A stretch of DNA of 64,000 nt from Alistipes sp. (GTDB taxonomy: Bacteria > Bacteroidota > Bacteroidia > Bacteroidales > Rikenellaceae): the NCBI GenBank assembly GCA_017935185.1, contig JAGBIC010000011.1, positions 1 through 64,000 of the forward strand, read 5' to 3'. This document shows positions 34,244 to 42,943 of this stretch, piece after piece. Position 1 is the first letter of the stretch; each line of letters opens with the position of its first letter. A model generated the notes under the pieces. The model ran no database searches. It saw nothing but the letters and a program-made list of their open reading frames with translations, and was not told where the DNA came from. A program made the position numbers and the translations under genes.

Positions 34244-35773
34244 TTATTTCTCACTCCAACGTAATGAAGCTATCGATGCAGCTGGAATGGTAAAACGGAA
34301 GCCCTTTGAAGGTCCTTCAAATGCCACTGTAATATCGGCATTGCTCTTGTTGAGTGCCAATACAGCGTAAGAACCATCGGGATTCTGGAATGCCTCATAT
34401 GTGAGACCTGAAGTGGTATAGCCAGAGCTCTTAATGCGCTTTGCACCGGCTTTAACTACCTTTGAGCAGTGAGCTATATCGTAATAGTGTGAGCTGTAAC
34501 GCAATGTTTTGTAATCCTTGTTGTTGATCTCAACAGCGCCAAAACATGTTGCGCAACCACCCGGGCGGTAGGGCTTGCGATCGTTGTCAAGCATAAGATT
34601 CCACATGATAACTCCGCTACCATTGCGTGAAAGCACGCCGAGGAAGTTATGCTCGAAATCGTTCAAAATGCAAGCCTTCAATACACCATCCCATGTGCCG
34701 TCGGCAATCCACGTACCGATAGAAGCCTCGGTGAAGTAGATTGATTTGCCGGGGGCCATCTTGTTGATGTAATCCAACTCTGACACATTGCCACCATAGC
34801 TATGCCATGCCGAGCCGTCAGCATACTTCGCAGCCTCGGCATCAGCAAAGATGTGGAGAGGATAACGCTCCTGACCGGCCTTGTTGTCATAGTTGTAGTT
34901 GTGGTCGAAGAGAAGAATCTTGGTTTTGATACCGGCCTTCTCGAAGGCAGGGCCGAGATGCTTGATGAATGCGAGCTGGTCCTCCCAGGGCATATACAAC
35001 GACATTGAATTGCCGTGGTTGAGAGGCTCGTTCTGCATGGTGATGGCATAGATGGGGAAGCCTTCGGCCTCCATCTCCTGTACCCACAAAACGAAGTATT
35101 TCGCATAGTCAGCATAGTACTTGGGGTTCAAACGACCGCTGGTCCACTTGTTCCACTCTGATTTCATGTCATCGGGATTAACCTTCATCCAACGCGGACA
35201 AGACCATGGTGAACCCATAATCTTGATGTTGGGGTTAATCTTCATGATCTCACGAAGAACGGGGAAGATACCGTCACGCTCGATTTGAGGAATCTCGAAG
35301 AACTCGATGCCCTTCTGATCGCAGCAGGTATACTCATCCATCGAGAAGTCAGAGCCACCGATGTGCATGCGGATGAAGCTGAAGCCCATGCCGTTTACGG
35401 GGTCGAAAGTCTCTTTGAGGAACTTGGTACGATCCTCGGCGCTCATCTTCATGATGTTGTAGCATGCTGCACCAGTCAAGGCCGCACCAAAGCCGTCGAT
35501 ATCCTGATACTTGGTATTAGGATCGATTGTGATTTTGGTAGGCGACATTGAAACCGAAGAGAAATCTATCTCGCTGGCTGCAAAGGTCTTTGTAAGGTTC
35601 TGTGAGGTTACATAAGCCTCCACCTTGCCTGTGGTTGCAGCAGGAGGTGTGGTAGAAGGAGGCGTTGTGCCATTGCCATCACCATCTCCTGCCTCGCCTT
35701 TTGAGCTACAGGCACATCCTGCAAAGAGCAGGAGTGCCAAAGCCCAAAACATATTTCTTTTTAGTTTAATCAT
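34244..35773 (-). CDS. GH30 family endo-glucanase (beta-1,6-glucanase type), lipoprotein
   Basis: The protein has 509 residues. Lipoprotein signal LLFAGC (Cys20) followed by a low-complexity GDGNGTTPPSTTPP linker, typical of a surface-exposed enzyme. GH30 TIM barrel with acid/base E249 (ITMQNEPLNHG) and nucleophile E349 (IYFTEASIGTW), plus the side beta-domain at the C-terminus (GFRFTIPAASIASLRW). The motif DGFGAALTGAACYNI and the residues around the active site resemble glucosylceramidase-like/GH30_3 enzymes. In the locus context (susC, susD, binding protein, GH3) a beta-1,6-glucanase like BT3312 is the best guess. Confidence 0.88.
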   Translation of the reverse strand: MIKLKRNMFWALALLLFAGCACSSKGEAGDGDGNGTTPPSTTPPAATTGKVEAYVTSQNLTKTFAASEIDFSSVSMSPTKITIDPNTKYQDIDGFGAALTGAACYNIMKMSAEDRTKFLKETFDPVNGMGFSFIRMHIGGSDFSMDEYTCCDQKGIEFFEIPQIERDGIFPVLREIMKINPNIKIMGSPWSCPRWMKVNPDDMKSEWNKWTSGRLNPKYYADYAKYFVLWVQEMEAEGFPIYAITMQNEPLNHGNSMSLYMPWEDQLAFIKHLGPAFEKAGIKTKILLFDHNYNYDNKAGQERYPLHIFADAEAAKYADGSAWHSYGGNVSELDYINKMAPGKSIYFTEASIGTWIADGTWDGVLKACILNDFEHNFLGVLSRNGSGVIMWNLMLDNDRKPYRPGGCATCFGAVEINNKDYKTLRYSSHYYDIAHCSKVVKAGAKRIKSSGYTTSGLTYEAFQNPDGSYAVLALNKSNADITVAFEGPSKGFRFTIPAASIASLRWSEK

Positions 35774-35793
35774 ATTAAATCAAAAACTATCTA

Positions 35794-37338
35794 TTAGTAA
35801 CCCTTATTCTGTGTGATGTTTGAGTTCTCATCCAATACTGAAGTGGGAATAGGCATCAACACGCGTTCGTCGGTCAAAGGAGTACGAGTTACGAAGTAGG
35901 GATCGTATGAAGCAGATCCCTTGATGTTGCCACCGTCGTGAACCTCCTTGAGTTTTGAGTAATCATCACCGAAGCGCATCAAATCGAAGTAGCGGTGACC
36001 CTCATAAGCAAGCTCCAAACGACGCTCGTTAAGAACGTATAGCTTAGCCTGCTCAGTCGACACATTCTCCTCGGGAAGAGCATCAATCTTGGCACGCTTA
36101 CGAACCTGGTTAACAAGCTTCATCGCACCCTTTGCATCGTTTGAGTTAGCCAAAGCCTCGGCGTGAAGCAGAAGAACGTCAGCCAAACGTGCGTGGTAGA
36201 TTACAGTGATGTTGGTGGGAATCTTACCCATGAAGGCGTACTCGTCTTTGCTGTAGTACTGCTCCCATGTACACTTGTCCCAACGAATTGATACGTTCTT
36301 ACGCTCGGTATCACCCTCGGCATCGTATGCATTTGCAAGGTTGCGAGTGGGAGTACACCACTTAATCCAGCTGAATGAATCATCGGGCTTAAAGTGGTTA
36401 CGCCAGAACATCATGAAGAACCAGTTGCCGCTGGCGGGCTTGTCGTAGCCGGCCTCGAAGATTGACTCAACGCTGTTATGCATTGAAGTCTCGGCGTCGA
36501 GATTGTAAGCCCAAAGGTCACCATATACGGGCTCCAAAGAGTAACCCATCTTCTCGATAGCCTCGCAAGCTGCCTTTACCTTGCCCCAGTCGCGATATTG
36601 CTTGAGTGAGTACATCTTGGCTACAAGATACTGTGCGAAGCCCTTGCTTGCAAAATCTTTCTCGACGCTCTGTGCATCGGGAGCGTGCTGACAAGCAAAT
36701 GCCAAATCCTCTTCCAATTGTGCCTTCAATGTCTCGGCATCTACTCGCTTGGGGAAGTAGAGAGGATAAACCTCCTCAACATTATCGGCGTTGATTGCGG
36801 GGGGAATAGATGTCAGCATAGGGATATCACCGAAATACTGAGTCATGAGCAACCACATATAGGCACGTACACACAACGCCTCGGCCATCCACTGGTTATA
36901 CTCTGTATCAGAGAGTGAAGGATCGTTCTCCTTAACTGCGTCAAGATTGCAGATAACAGCATTTGCCTTGCTTACACCATTCATGAAGCCGCTCCAGAAA
37001 GTGCTGGGGAACTCATTGTCAGAGGTGAAAGTGTTGCCCTCAACCTCAGTGGGCTTACCGCTGTCACCACCGCCGTAAGCGTCGTCTGCACGGCATGCAT
37101 TAGCTGTAAGATGTTTGTAGTTGGCATCCTGAAAATCACCACGCAACCAGTTGTACATAGCGGTGCGCTGACCTGCGATAGCCTCCTTTGTGGTGATGGC
37201 ACTATCGTTGTCAGAAGAATCCTCGGGCACATCAACATTGCCCTCGTTGTAGCCGGTCTCGGGGAACTTCTCCAAATTACATGAAGAGAGCATTACGCCA
37301 AGGCCCAAAAGGCTAATTACTATAAGAATCTTTTTCAT
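35794..37338 (-). CDS. SusD-family surface glycan-binding lipoprotein (GH30 locus)
   Basis: The protein has 514 residues. Signal peptide MKKILIVISLLGLGVM with lipobox LSSC (Cys20). SusD-type N-terminal helices (EALCVRAYMWLLMTQYFGDIPML, ~130-155) and C-terminal RagB/SusD block (VIYHARLADVLLLHAEALANS, LVNQVRKRA, NERRLELAYEGHRYFDLMRFG). It differs clearly from the two SusD proteins of the invertible locus. Encoded 22 bp after susC and 20 bp before GH30, in the same operon; it should bind the glycan cut by GH30. Confidence 0.93.
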   Translation of the reverse strand: MKKILIVISLLGLGVMLSSCNLEKFPETGYNEGNVDVPEDSSDNDSAITTKEAIAGQRTAMYNWLRGDFQDANYKHLTANACRADDAYGGGDSGKPTEVEGNTFTSDNEFPSTFWSGFMNGVSKANAVICNLDAVKENDPSLSDTEYNQWMAEALCVRAYMWLLMTQYFGDIPMLTSIPPAINADNVEEVYPLYFPKRVDAETLKAQLEEDLAFACQHAPDAQSVEKDFASKGFAQYLVAKMYSLKQYRDWGKVKAACEAIEKMGYSLEPVYGDLWAYNLDAETSMHNSVESIFEAGYDKPASGNWFFMMFWRNHFKPDDSFSWIKWCTPTRNLANAYDAEGDTERKNVSIRWDKCTWEQYYSKDEYAFMGKIPTNITVIYHARLADVLLLHAEALANSNDAKGAMKLVNQVRKRAKIDALPEENVSTEQAKLYVLNERRLELAYEGHRYFDLMRFGDDYSKLKEVHDGGNIKGSASYDPYFVTRTPLTDERVLMPIPTSVLDENSNITQNKGY

Positions 37339-37360
37339 ATTGTGTTCTCCTTTTTAATCT

Positions 37361-40300
37361 TTAGAAGTTTACATTAAGACCTACAACAACGGTACGAACG
37401 TTGGGATATGTACCCCAGTCGATACCCATTGAAGTTGCAGAAGTAGACTGGCTAACCTCGGGGTCGTAACCTGAATACTTTGTGAAAGTGAAGAAGTTCT
37501 GCAATGTTACGTAAGGCTGAATCTTCGAAATGTGAAGGTGAGCCAAACGCTTGCAAGGAACATCGTAAGAGAGGGTGATGTTCTTAATCTTGATATATGA
37601 ACCATCCTCGATCCAACGAGTTGAGTTACGAACGTTGTAGTTGCTGGTAGAAGCGCGGGGGATGTCGGTAATCTGGCCGGGGATTCTCCAACGACGAAGA
37701 ACCTCGGTGCTCTGGTTGTAGCCATTATACATACCCTCGGTCTCAATACGAGAGGCATTGAAGATATCGTTGCCATAAGAACCTGTAACAAGAACGCTCA
37801 AGTTCAAGCCCTTCCATGAGAAGTTGTTGGTCATACCGAATGTGAACTTCGGGTTAGCGTTACCGATCCAAGTCTTATCGCTAGGAGTAATCTGACCATC
37901 CTCGTTCATGTCGCGGTACATCAAATCACCGGTCTCGGGATCAACACCGTCAGAGATATAACCCCAGAACTTTGAAAGTGCGTGGCCGGGAGTCATACGA
38001 ACAACGTAGTCGTTGGTCATATCAGCAGTCTTTGAATAGTAGTAAACCTGCTGGAGGTCAAGCTTCTCAAGCTTGTTACGGTTGAGTGAAAGGTTGAAAT
38101 CGGTAGACCATGTGAAGTCACGATTTACGATGTTGCGTGAAGAGATAACGAACTCCAAACCCCAGTTTGACATCTCACCCTCGTTACGCATGATTGAGGG
38201 GTAGGGATCGGGCAGCGGAACCCACATCAACATATCCTTTGTATACTTGTAGTAACCATCGATGGTAAGCTCCAAGCGGTGGTTGAACATAGACCAGTCG
38301 ATACCTACGTTAGTCTGGGTTGTGGTCTCCCATGTAAGATCGGCGTTCTTGATATTAGACTTGTCACCAAGAGTAGGAACATCCTGTGAGTGACCAGACT
38401 CGGTCCAGTTGGTGTAGTTAGTGTTGTACTGCTGCAAATAACCATACTCGCTCAAGCCGGCCTGGTTACCAGTCTGACCCCAACCAACACGCAACTTCAA
38501 GTCGTCAATCCATACAGCTGACTTCATGAAGTTCTCACCAGAGATACGCCATGCAGCCGAGAATGAGGGGAAGTAACCCCAGCGATGACCCGGAGCAAGC
38601 TTAGAAGAGCCGTCAGAACGGAAGTTTGCTGTGAAGAGGTACTTGTCGGCATAGTTGTATGATACACGTGCCAGGTAAGACATGATGGCCCACTCGCTCT
38701 TACCATAGCTCTGACCGCGCAAACCACCATTGTTACCACCATTGAGGTTAGGAATAGCGTTGTTGTTCTCGGCAGAGAAGTAGCTACGGCTACCAGAGAG
38801 CTGCTCCCATACTGATGTGGTTGCAGAGGTACCACCCATAATCTCGAATTTGTGGTCGCCGGTAGTGTAGTTGTAGGTAAGAATGTTATCGTAAATCATA
38901 CGACGGTCCTCTGAACGGGTATCTGATGCTGAACCCTTCTGCTCACGACCATATGTAGTACGGATAGGATCGAGGAATGAAGAAGAGTGTACCCAGCGAG
39001 AGTCTACTGAAACGGTTGATTTGAATACCAAACCCTCGTAGAGGTTGAAAGTCAAACCACCGGTAGCCAACAAACGGTTGGTTACGCCCTTGTCGTAGTC
39101 GGTACGAGCCATATTCTCCAAAGGAGAGGTCATGGTAGCACCATAGAAGTTGTTGTAGTACTGCTGGGGGTTCTCTGCATCCCAAATGGGAGCATAGGTG
39201 GGAGTGGTGATAGTTGATACAACCACACCGGCACGGTTACCACCCTGACCAGAGATAATACCACCCTTGTTGGTGTAATTTGAGTAGGCTACTGAAGCGT
39301 TTGCAGTAAGCCACTTGCGAATCTTGCGGTCGAAGTTAACCTTTACGTTGAAACGCTCGGCAGATGTTGTGCTGATAACACCCTTCTCGTGAGTGTAACC
39401 ACCACCGATATAATATGAGCCCTTCTCGTCACCGTCAGATACAGAGAACTGATAGTTCTGGTTTACACCTGTTGAGTAGGTCTCGTCAAACCAGTCGGTC
39501 TGATCCTTCAAAGTTGAGGGAAGACCCTTGATAAGTCCGATCTCGTTCTGAAGCTCGATGTACTGCTCGGTATTCAAAACATCGAAGGTCTTAGTTACGT
39601 TAGATACACCCACGAAAGTCGAGAATGTAACCATTGCGCCATCTTTCTTGCTACCCTGCTTGGTGGTGATAAGAACAACACCGTTTGCAGCACGTGAACC
39701 GTAGATCGCAGCTGAAGAGGCATACTTCAAGTCCTGCATTGACTCGATATCGTTGGGAGAGAGGTATGCAATAGCGTACTCACCCTCACCTACGGGCACG
39801 CCGTCAACAACATAAAGAGGGTCGTTTGAAGAGGCGATAGATGAAGCACCACGTACGCGGATAACCATACCTGAGCCCGGAGAACCGTTAGCCTGTACTA
39901 CCTGCACACCGGCCGCCTTACCCTGAAGTACGCCTGATACAGATGTGATGGGACGGCGATCCAAATCGTCTGTGTCGACAATAGATACTGAAGTGGTCAA
40001 GTCCTTCTGCTTAACAGTACCGTAACCGATAGCTACAACAGCCTCGATACCGATAGCATCCTCCTCCAAGGTGATGGTAACATCGCTTTTGCTACCAACA
40101 GCCACCTCTTGAGAGATGTAACCGAGTGACTCAACTGTAATGTTGGTGCTCTTTTCACGGAATGTGAGGGTAAACTTACCATCCACATCGGTGGCAACAC
40201 CATTCATTGTGCCTGTTTCAATAACAGTAGCACCAATCACGGGCTGTCCGGCCTTGTCTACGACCGTACCTGTTACAACCCTGTTTTGTGCGTCAGCCGC

Positions 40301-40390
40301 AGTTGCGATTGACATGAACATCAGAACCATTAGAGTGGCTTTGACCCCCCCCCAAAGGTTTGATGACATTTTTCTAAAAAACTTTCTCAT
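37361..40390 (-). CDS. SusC-family TonB-dependent transporter (GH30 locus), with G9 tract
   Basis: The protein has 1009 residues from the ATG at 40390 (MRKFFRKMSSNLWGG); the in-frame stretch upstream covers the leader and would put the signal sequence in the middle. Signal peptide ends AADAQ; regulatory-like beta domain (~40-125); TonB plug (IEAVVAIGYGTVKQKDLT, LKYASSAAIYGSRAANGVVLI); barrel ending VVVGLNVNF. Imports the glucan oligosaccharides. Codons 13-16 contain nine consecutive G's (40345-40353), so the frame could slip between the start codon and the hydrophobic core of the signal peptide. First gene of the five-gene locus. Confidence 0.92.
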   Translation of the reverse strand: MRKFFRKMSSNLWGGVKATLMVLMFMSIATAADAQNRVVTGTVVDKAGQPVIGATVIETGTMNGVATDVDGKFTLTFREKSTNITVESLGYISQEVAVGSKSDVTITLEEDAIGIEAVVAIGYGTVKQKDLTTSVSIVDTDDLDRRPITSVSGVLQGKAAGVQVVQANGSPGSGMVIRVRGASSIASSNDPLYVVDGVPVGEGEYAIAYLSPNDIESMQDLKYASSAAIYGSRAANGVVLITTKQGSKKDGAMVTFSTFVGVSNVTKTFDVLNTEQYIELQNEIGLIKGLPSTLKDQTDWFDETYSTGVNQNYQFSVSDGDEKGSYYIGGGYTHEKGVISTTSAERFNVKVNFDRKIRKWLTANASVAYSNYTNKGGIISGQGGNRAGVVVSTITTPTYAPIWDAENPQQYYNNFYGATMTSPLENMARTDYDKGVTNRLLATGGLTFNLYEGLVFKSTVSVDSRWVHSSSFLDPIRTTYGREQKGSASDTRSEDRRMIYDNILTYNYTTGDHKFEIMGGTSATTSVWEQLSGSRSYFSAENNNAIPNLNGGNNGGLRGQSYGKSEWAIMSYLARVSYNYADKYLFTANFRSDGSSKLAPGHRWGYFPSFSAAWRISGENFMKSAVWIDDLKLRVGWGQTGNQAGLSEYGYLQQYNTNYTNWTESGHSQDVPTLGDKSNIKNADLTWETTTQTNVGIDWSMFNHRLELTIDGYYKYTKDMLMWVPLPDPYPSIMRNEGEMSNWGLEFVISSRNIVNRDFTWSTDFNLSLNRNKLEKLDLQQVYYYSKTADMTNDYVVRMTPGHALSKFWGYISDGVDPETGDLMYRDMNEDGQITPSDKTWIGNANPKFTFGMTNNFSWKGLNLSVLVTGSYGNDIFNASRIETEGMYNGYNQSTEVLRRWRIPGQITDIPRASTSNYNVRNSTRWIEDGSYIKIKNITLSYDVPCKRLAHLHISKIQPYVTLQNFFTFTKYSGYDPEVSQSTSATSMGIDWGTYPNVRTVVVGLNVNF
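40345..40353 (-). repeat. Nine-G homopolymer at the start of susC
   Basis: Nine C's on the plus strand read as nine G's in the coding strand, spanning codons 13-16. The current length keeps the reading frame open. Confidence 0.9.
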
Positions 40391-40499
40391 AAGATAGGGT
40401 TTTAGTAAAAAAATTGGTTTAATATAAAAAAATAAATACTCGTTAATAAAAATTTTTAATATCTCAATCAGGCGGTTAATAAAAACATTTTTTAACACG

Positions 40500-40507
40500 C
40501 AAATGTA
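40500..40507 (-). promoter_or_regulatory. -7 element for the GH30 locus
   Basis: TACATTTG on the minus strand; the position 20 bp upstream reads GATT and not TTTG. Confidence 0.45.
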
Positions 40508-40698
40508 TAAAATTGTTTTCGGAATAAAATCTGTGAAATAAAAATAGTAAAAGTGCTTTTGGGGGAGGACTTGATTATGAGCGAATTAACTGTTTTGTGG
40601 ATAGGAAAAATATAAATAATGTATAACCCATAAAGCAAATTTTAATATCAAACATATGTGTGGTAGTGGGGGCGTGACGGCTATTCGAAAATTTTTCT

Positions 40699-40706
40699 TA
40701 CCTTTG
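40699..40706 (+). promoter_or_regulatory. -7 element for the GH92 gene
   Basis: TACCTTTG, 34 bp before the start codon; no TTG at the -33 position. Confidence 0.45.
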
Positions 40707-40740
40707 TAATAATAATCCAAAATAAAAATTTCGATATAAT

Positions 40741-42915
40741 ATGAAATTGAGAAATCTGCTTTTTGCTCTAGTAGCTGCAATGTTTGCGGCATGTTCAACT
40801 TCTACACATTTAACATCATTTGTAGACCCTAAAATAGGCACAGGGGATCATGGCCATGTATTTGTTGGTGCAAACGTGCCATTCGGTATGGTGCAGGTCG
40901 GTCCGACCAGTATTCCCCAAAGCTGGGACTGGTGTTCGGGTTATCATGCCAGCGATTCGACACTTATCGGATTCTCGCATACGCATCTTTCGGGAACGGG
41001 TATCGGTGATTTGTTTGATGTTACCGTTATGCCCGTGATAGGTGATGTTACTTATGCCCGTGGAGATGGCAAGGACGAGCAGAGCGGTATGTGGTCGTTT
41101 GCCGACCGTTCAAAGGAGGTTGCCAGGCCGGGTTATTACTCAGTGCCCGTATGTCGTTATGGCGTTGTTGCCGAGATGACCGCCACCTCTCGTGTGGGTT
41201 ACCACCGCTATACCTTCCCCGCAAGCAATCAGGCTGCTATGGTTATCGACCTTCAGAACGGAGGTTGCTGGGATAGTGTGGTAGAGAGCAAGATGGAGGT
41301 TGAGGGCGACAACAGAATCGTGGGATATCGCTACTCATCGGGATGGGCTCGCAACCAGAAAGTATACTTTGTGGCAGAGTTCTCAAAGCCATTTGCAAGT
41401 TTCGAGATAAACAACAAGCACTACGGCCGTGCATCGTTTGCCACCGAGGAGGATGAGCAGATAATGCTGAAGGTGGCTATTTCGCCCGTAAGTATTGATG
41501 GCGCTCGTGCCAATATGGCGGCTGAGTTGCCCGAGTGGCCGACACTTGAGAGTGTGGCCAAAAAAGCCGAGCAGGCGTGGGAGAGTGAACTTGCGAAGGC
41601 TAAAATCAAGACCGACGATAATAGTGTTAAGCGAATTTTCTATACTGCGCTTTACCATACGATTATAGTACCTTCGGAGTTCTGCGATGTCGATGGCTCG
41701 TATCGTGGTGCAGATGGTGAGGTACATCCCAATCCAGGCCATAAGAGCTATACAACCTATTCATTGTGGGATACCTATCGTGCAGCCATGCCTTTGCTCT
41801 CGATTTTACATCCCGAGAAGATGGATGGTATAATAAATACCATGCTCAATATCTATGATGAGCAGGGTCGTTTGCCTGTTTGGCATTTGTGGGGTAACGA
41901 GACCGACTGTATGGTTGGTAACCCGGGTCTTATATCTGTCGCCGACGCAATTGTCAAAGGTGAGAAGGGTGTCGATATTAACCGTGCATACGAGGCTGTG
42001 CGTGCAACTGCCATGAACGAGGGCCGAGGAAATGGCTATCGCATGGAGTATGGCTATATCCCTTATGACAAGATGACAACCCAGTCGGTTGCCTATGATA
42101 TGGAGTATGCGATTGCCGATGCGGCAGCAGCGGCAGCAGCCCGAGCAGTGGGTAAGTCGGATGATGCAAAATATTTTGAGGAGCGCAGCCACTCATATCG
42201 TAACTATTTCGATAAATCGATAGGTTTTATCCGCCCGTTGAGCAGTGATGGCAAGTGGCGTGAGCCTTTTGACCCATTCCACTCAAATCACAATGCCGAT
42301 GATTATTGCGAGGGTAACGCTTGGCAATACACTTGGCTTGTGCCTCACGATATTGAGGGACTGATAGAGTGCTTTGGAAGTAAGGAGGCGATGATCTTCA
42401 AACTCGATTCGCTCTTCTCTGTTAGCTCGGAAGTTACAGGCGAGAAGAAGTCGGCCGACATATCGGGCTTGATTGGACAGTATGCCCACGGTAATGAGCC
42501 GAGCCACCACACCTTATATTTGTATGCTTTGGCAGGTGAGCCGTGGAAGTGTGCCGACAAGGTGCGTGAGGTGTTGTCTACACTCTATTACGATGGCGAG
42601 GCAGGACTCTCGGGTAATGAGGATGCTGGTCAGATGTCGGCATGGTATGTTATGTCGGCTTTGGGCCTTTATGAGGTTGAGCCTGCGTCGGCTCGTTATT
42701 GGTTCGGCTCACCGATTATCTCTGAAGCTACTTTGAAGGTTACCGGCGGAGAGTTTGAGATTGTGGCCGAGAACAATTCACAGGAGAACAAGTATATCCA
42801 GCGTGTATGGTTGAACGGCAAGGAGTATCGCAAGCCGTGGATATCTCATGCCGATTTGATGGCGGGTGGTCAGCTGCGTTTTGAGATGGGTGCAGAGCCT
42901 ACATTGTGGTACTAA
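40741..42915 (+). CDS. GH92 family alpha-mannosidase, lipoprotein
   Basis: The protein has 724 residues. Lipobox FAAC (Cys18) predicts a lipid-anchored enzyme. GH92 layout: N-terminal beta-sandwich beginning FVDPKIGTGDHGHVFVGANVPFGMVQVGP, then an (alpha/alpha)6 barrel with YSLWDTYRAAMPLL, HLWGNETDCMVGNPG, IGQYAHGNEPSHH and the signature GNEDAGQMSAWYVMSALGLY (~620-640). GH92 enzymes are calcium-dependent, inverting exo-alpha-mannosidases acting on N-glycans or yeast mannan. The gene is divergent from the GH30 locus and followed 28 bp later by an esterase gene. Linkage preference cannot be told. Confidence 0.92.
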   Translation: MKLRNLLFALVAAMFAACSTSTHLTSFVDPKIGTGDHGHVFVGANVPFGMVQVGPTSIPQSWDWCSGYHASDSTLIGFSHTHLSGTGIGDLFDVTVMPVIGDVTYARGDGKDEQSGMWSFADRSKEVARPGYYSVPVCRYGVVAEMTATSRVGYHRYTFPASNQAAMVIDLQNGGCWDSVVESKMEVEGDNRIVGYRYSSGWARNQKVYFVAEFSKPFASFEINNKHYGRASFATEEDEQIMLKVAISPVSIDGARANMAAELPEWPTLESVAKKAEQAWESELAKAKIKTDDNSVKRIFYTALYHTIIVPSEFCDVDGSYRGADGEVHPNPGHKSYTTYSLWDTYRAAMPLLSILHPEKMDGIINTMLNIYDEQGRLPVWHLWGNETDCMVGNPGLISVADAIVKGEKGVDINRAYEAVRATAMNEGRGNGYRMEYGYIPYDKMTTQSVAYDMEYAIADAAAAAAARAVGKSDDAKYFEERSHSYRNYFDKSIGFIRPLSSDGKWREPFDPFHSNHNADDYCEGNAWQYTWLVPHDIEGLIECFGSKEAMIFKLDSLFSVSSEVTGEKKSADISGLIGQYAHGNEPSHHTLYLYALAGEPWKCADKVREVLSTLYYDGEAGLSGNEDAGQMSAWYVMSALGLYEVEPASARYWFGSPIISEATLKVTGGEFEIVAENNSQENKYIQRVWLNGKEYRKPWISHADLMAGGQLRFEMGAEPTLWY

Positions 42916-42943
42916 ATCATATTGCAACCTAACTATTATTGTT

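Larger units (their letters stand above)
40391..40740. other. 350-bp divergent regulatory region
   Basis: AT-rich DNA between the GH30-locus susC and the GH92 gene. It holds a TACATTTG box for susC (40500-40507, minus) and a TACCTTTG box for GH92 (40699-40706, plus), neither with a good -33 element, which is compatible with activator control. The susC leader would be ~100 nt and very AT-rich. No regulator gene is adjacent and no other feature is seen. Confidence 0.6.

Noticed and set aside
40345..40353. G9 tract as a sequencing error that hides a frameshift
   Set aside because: The frame is open on both sides with nine G's and gives a normal SusC signal peptide, so the tract is kept as real, although an error of a multiple of three cannot be excluded.
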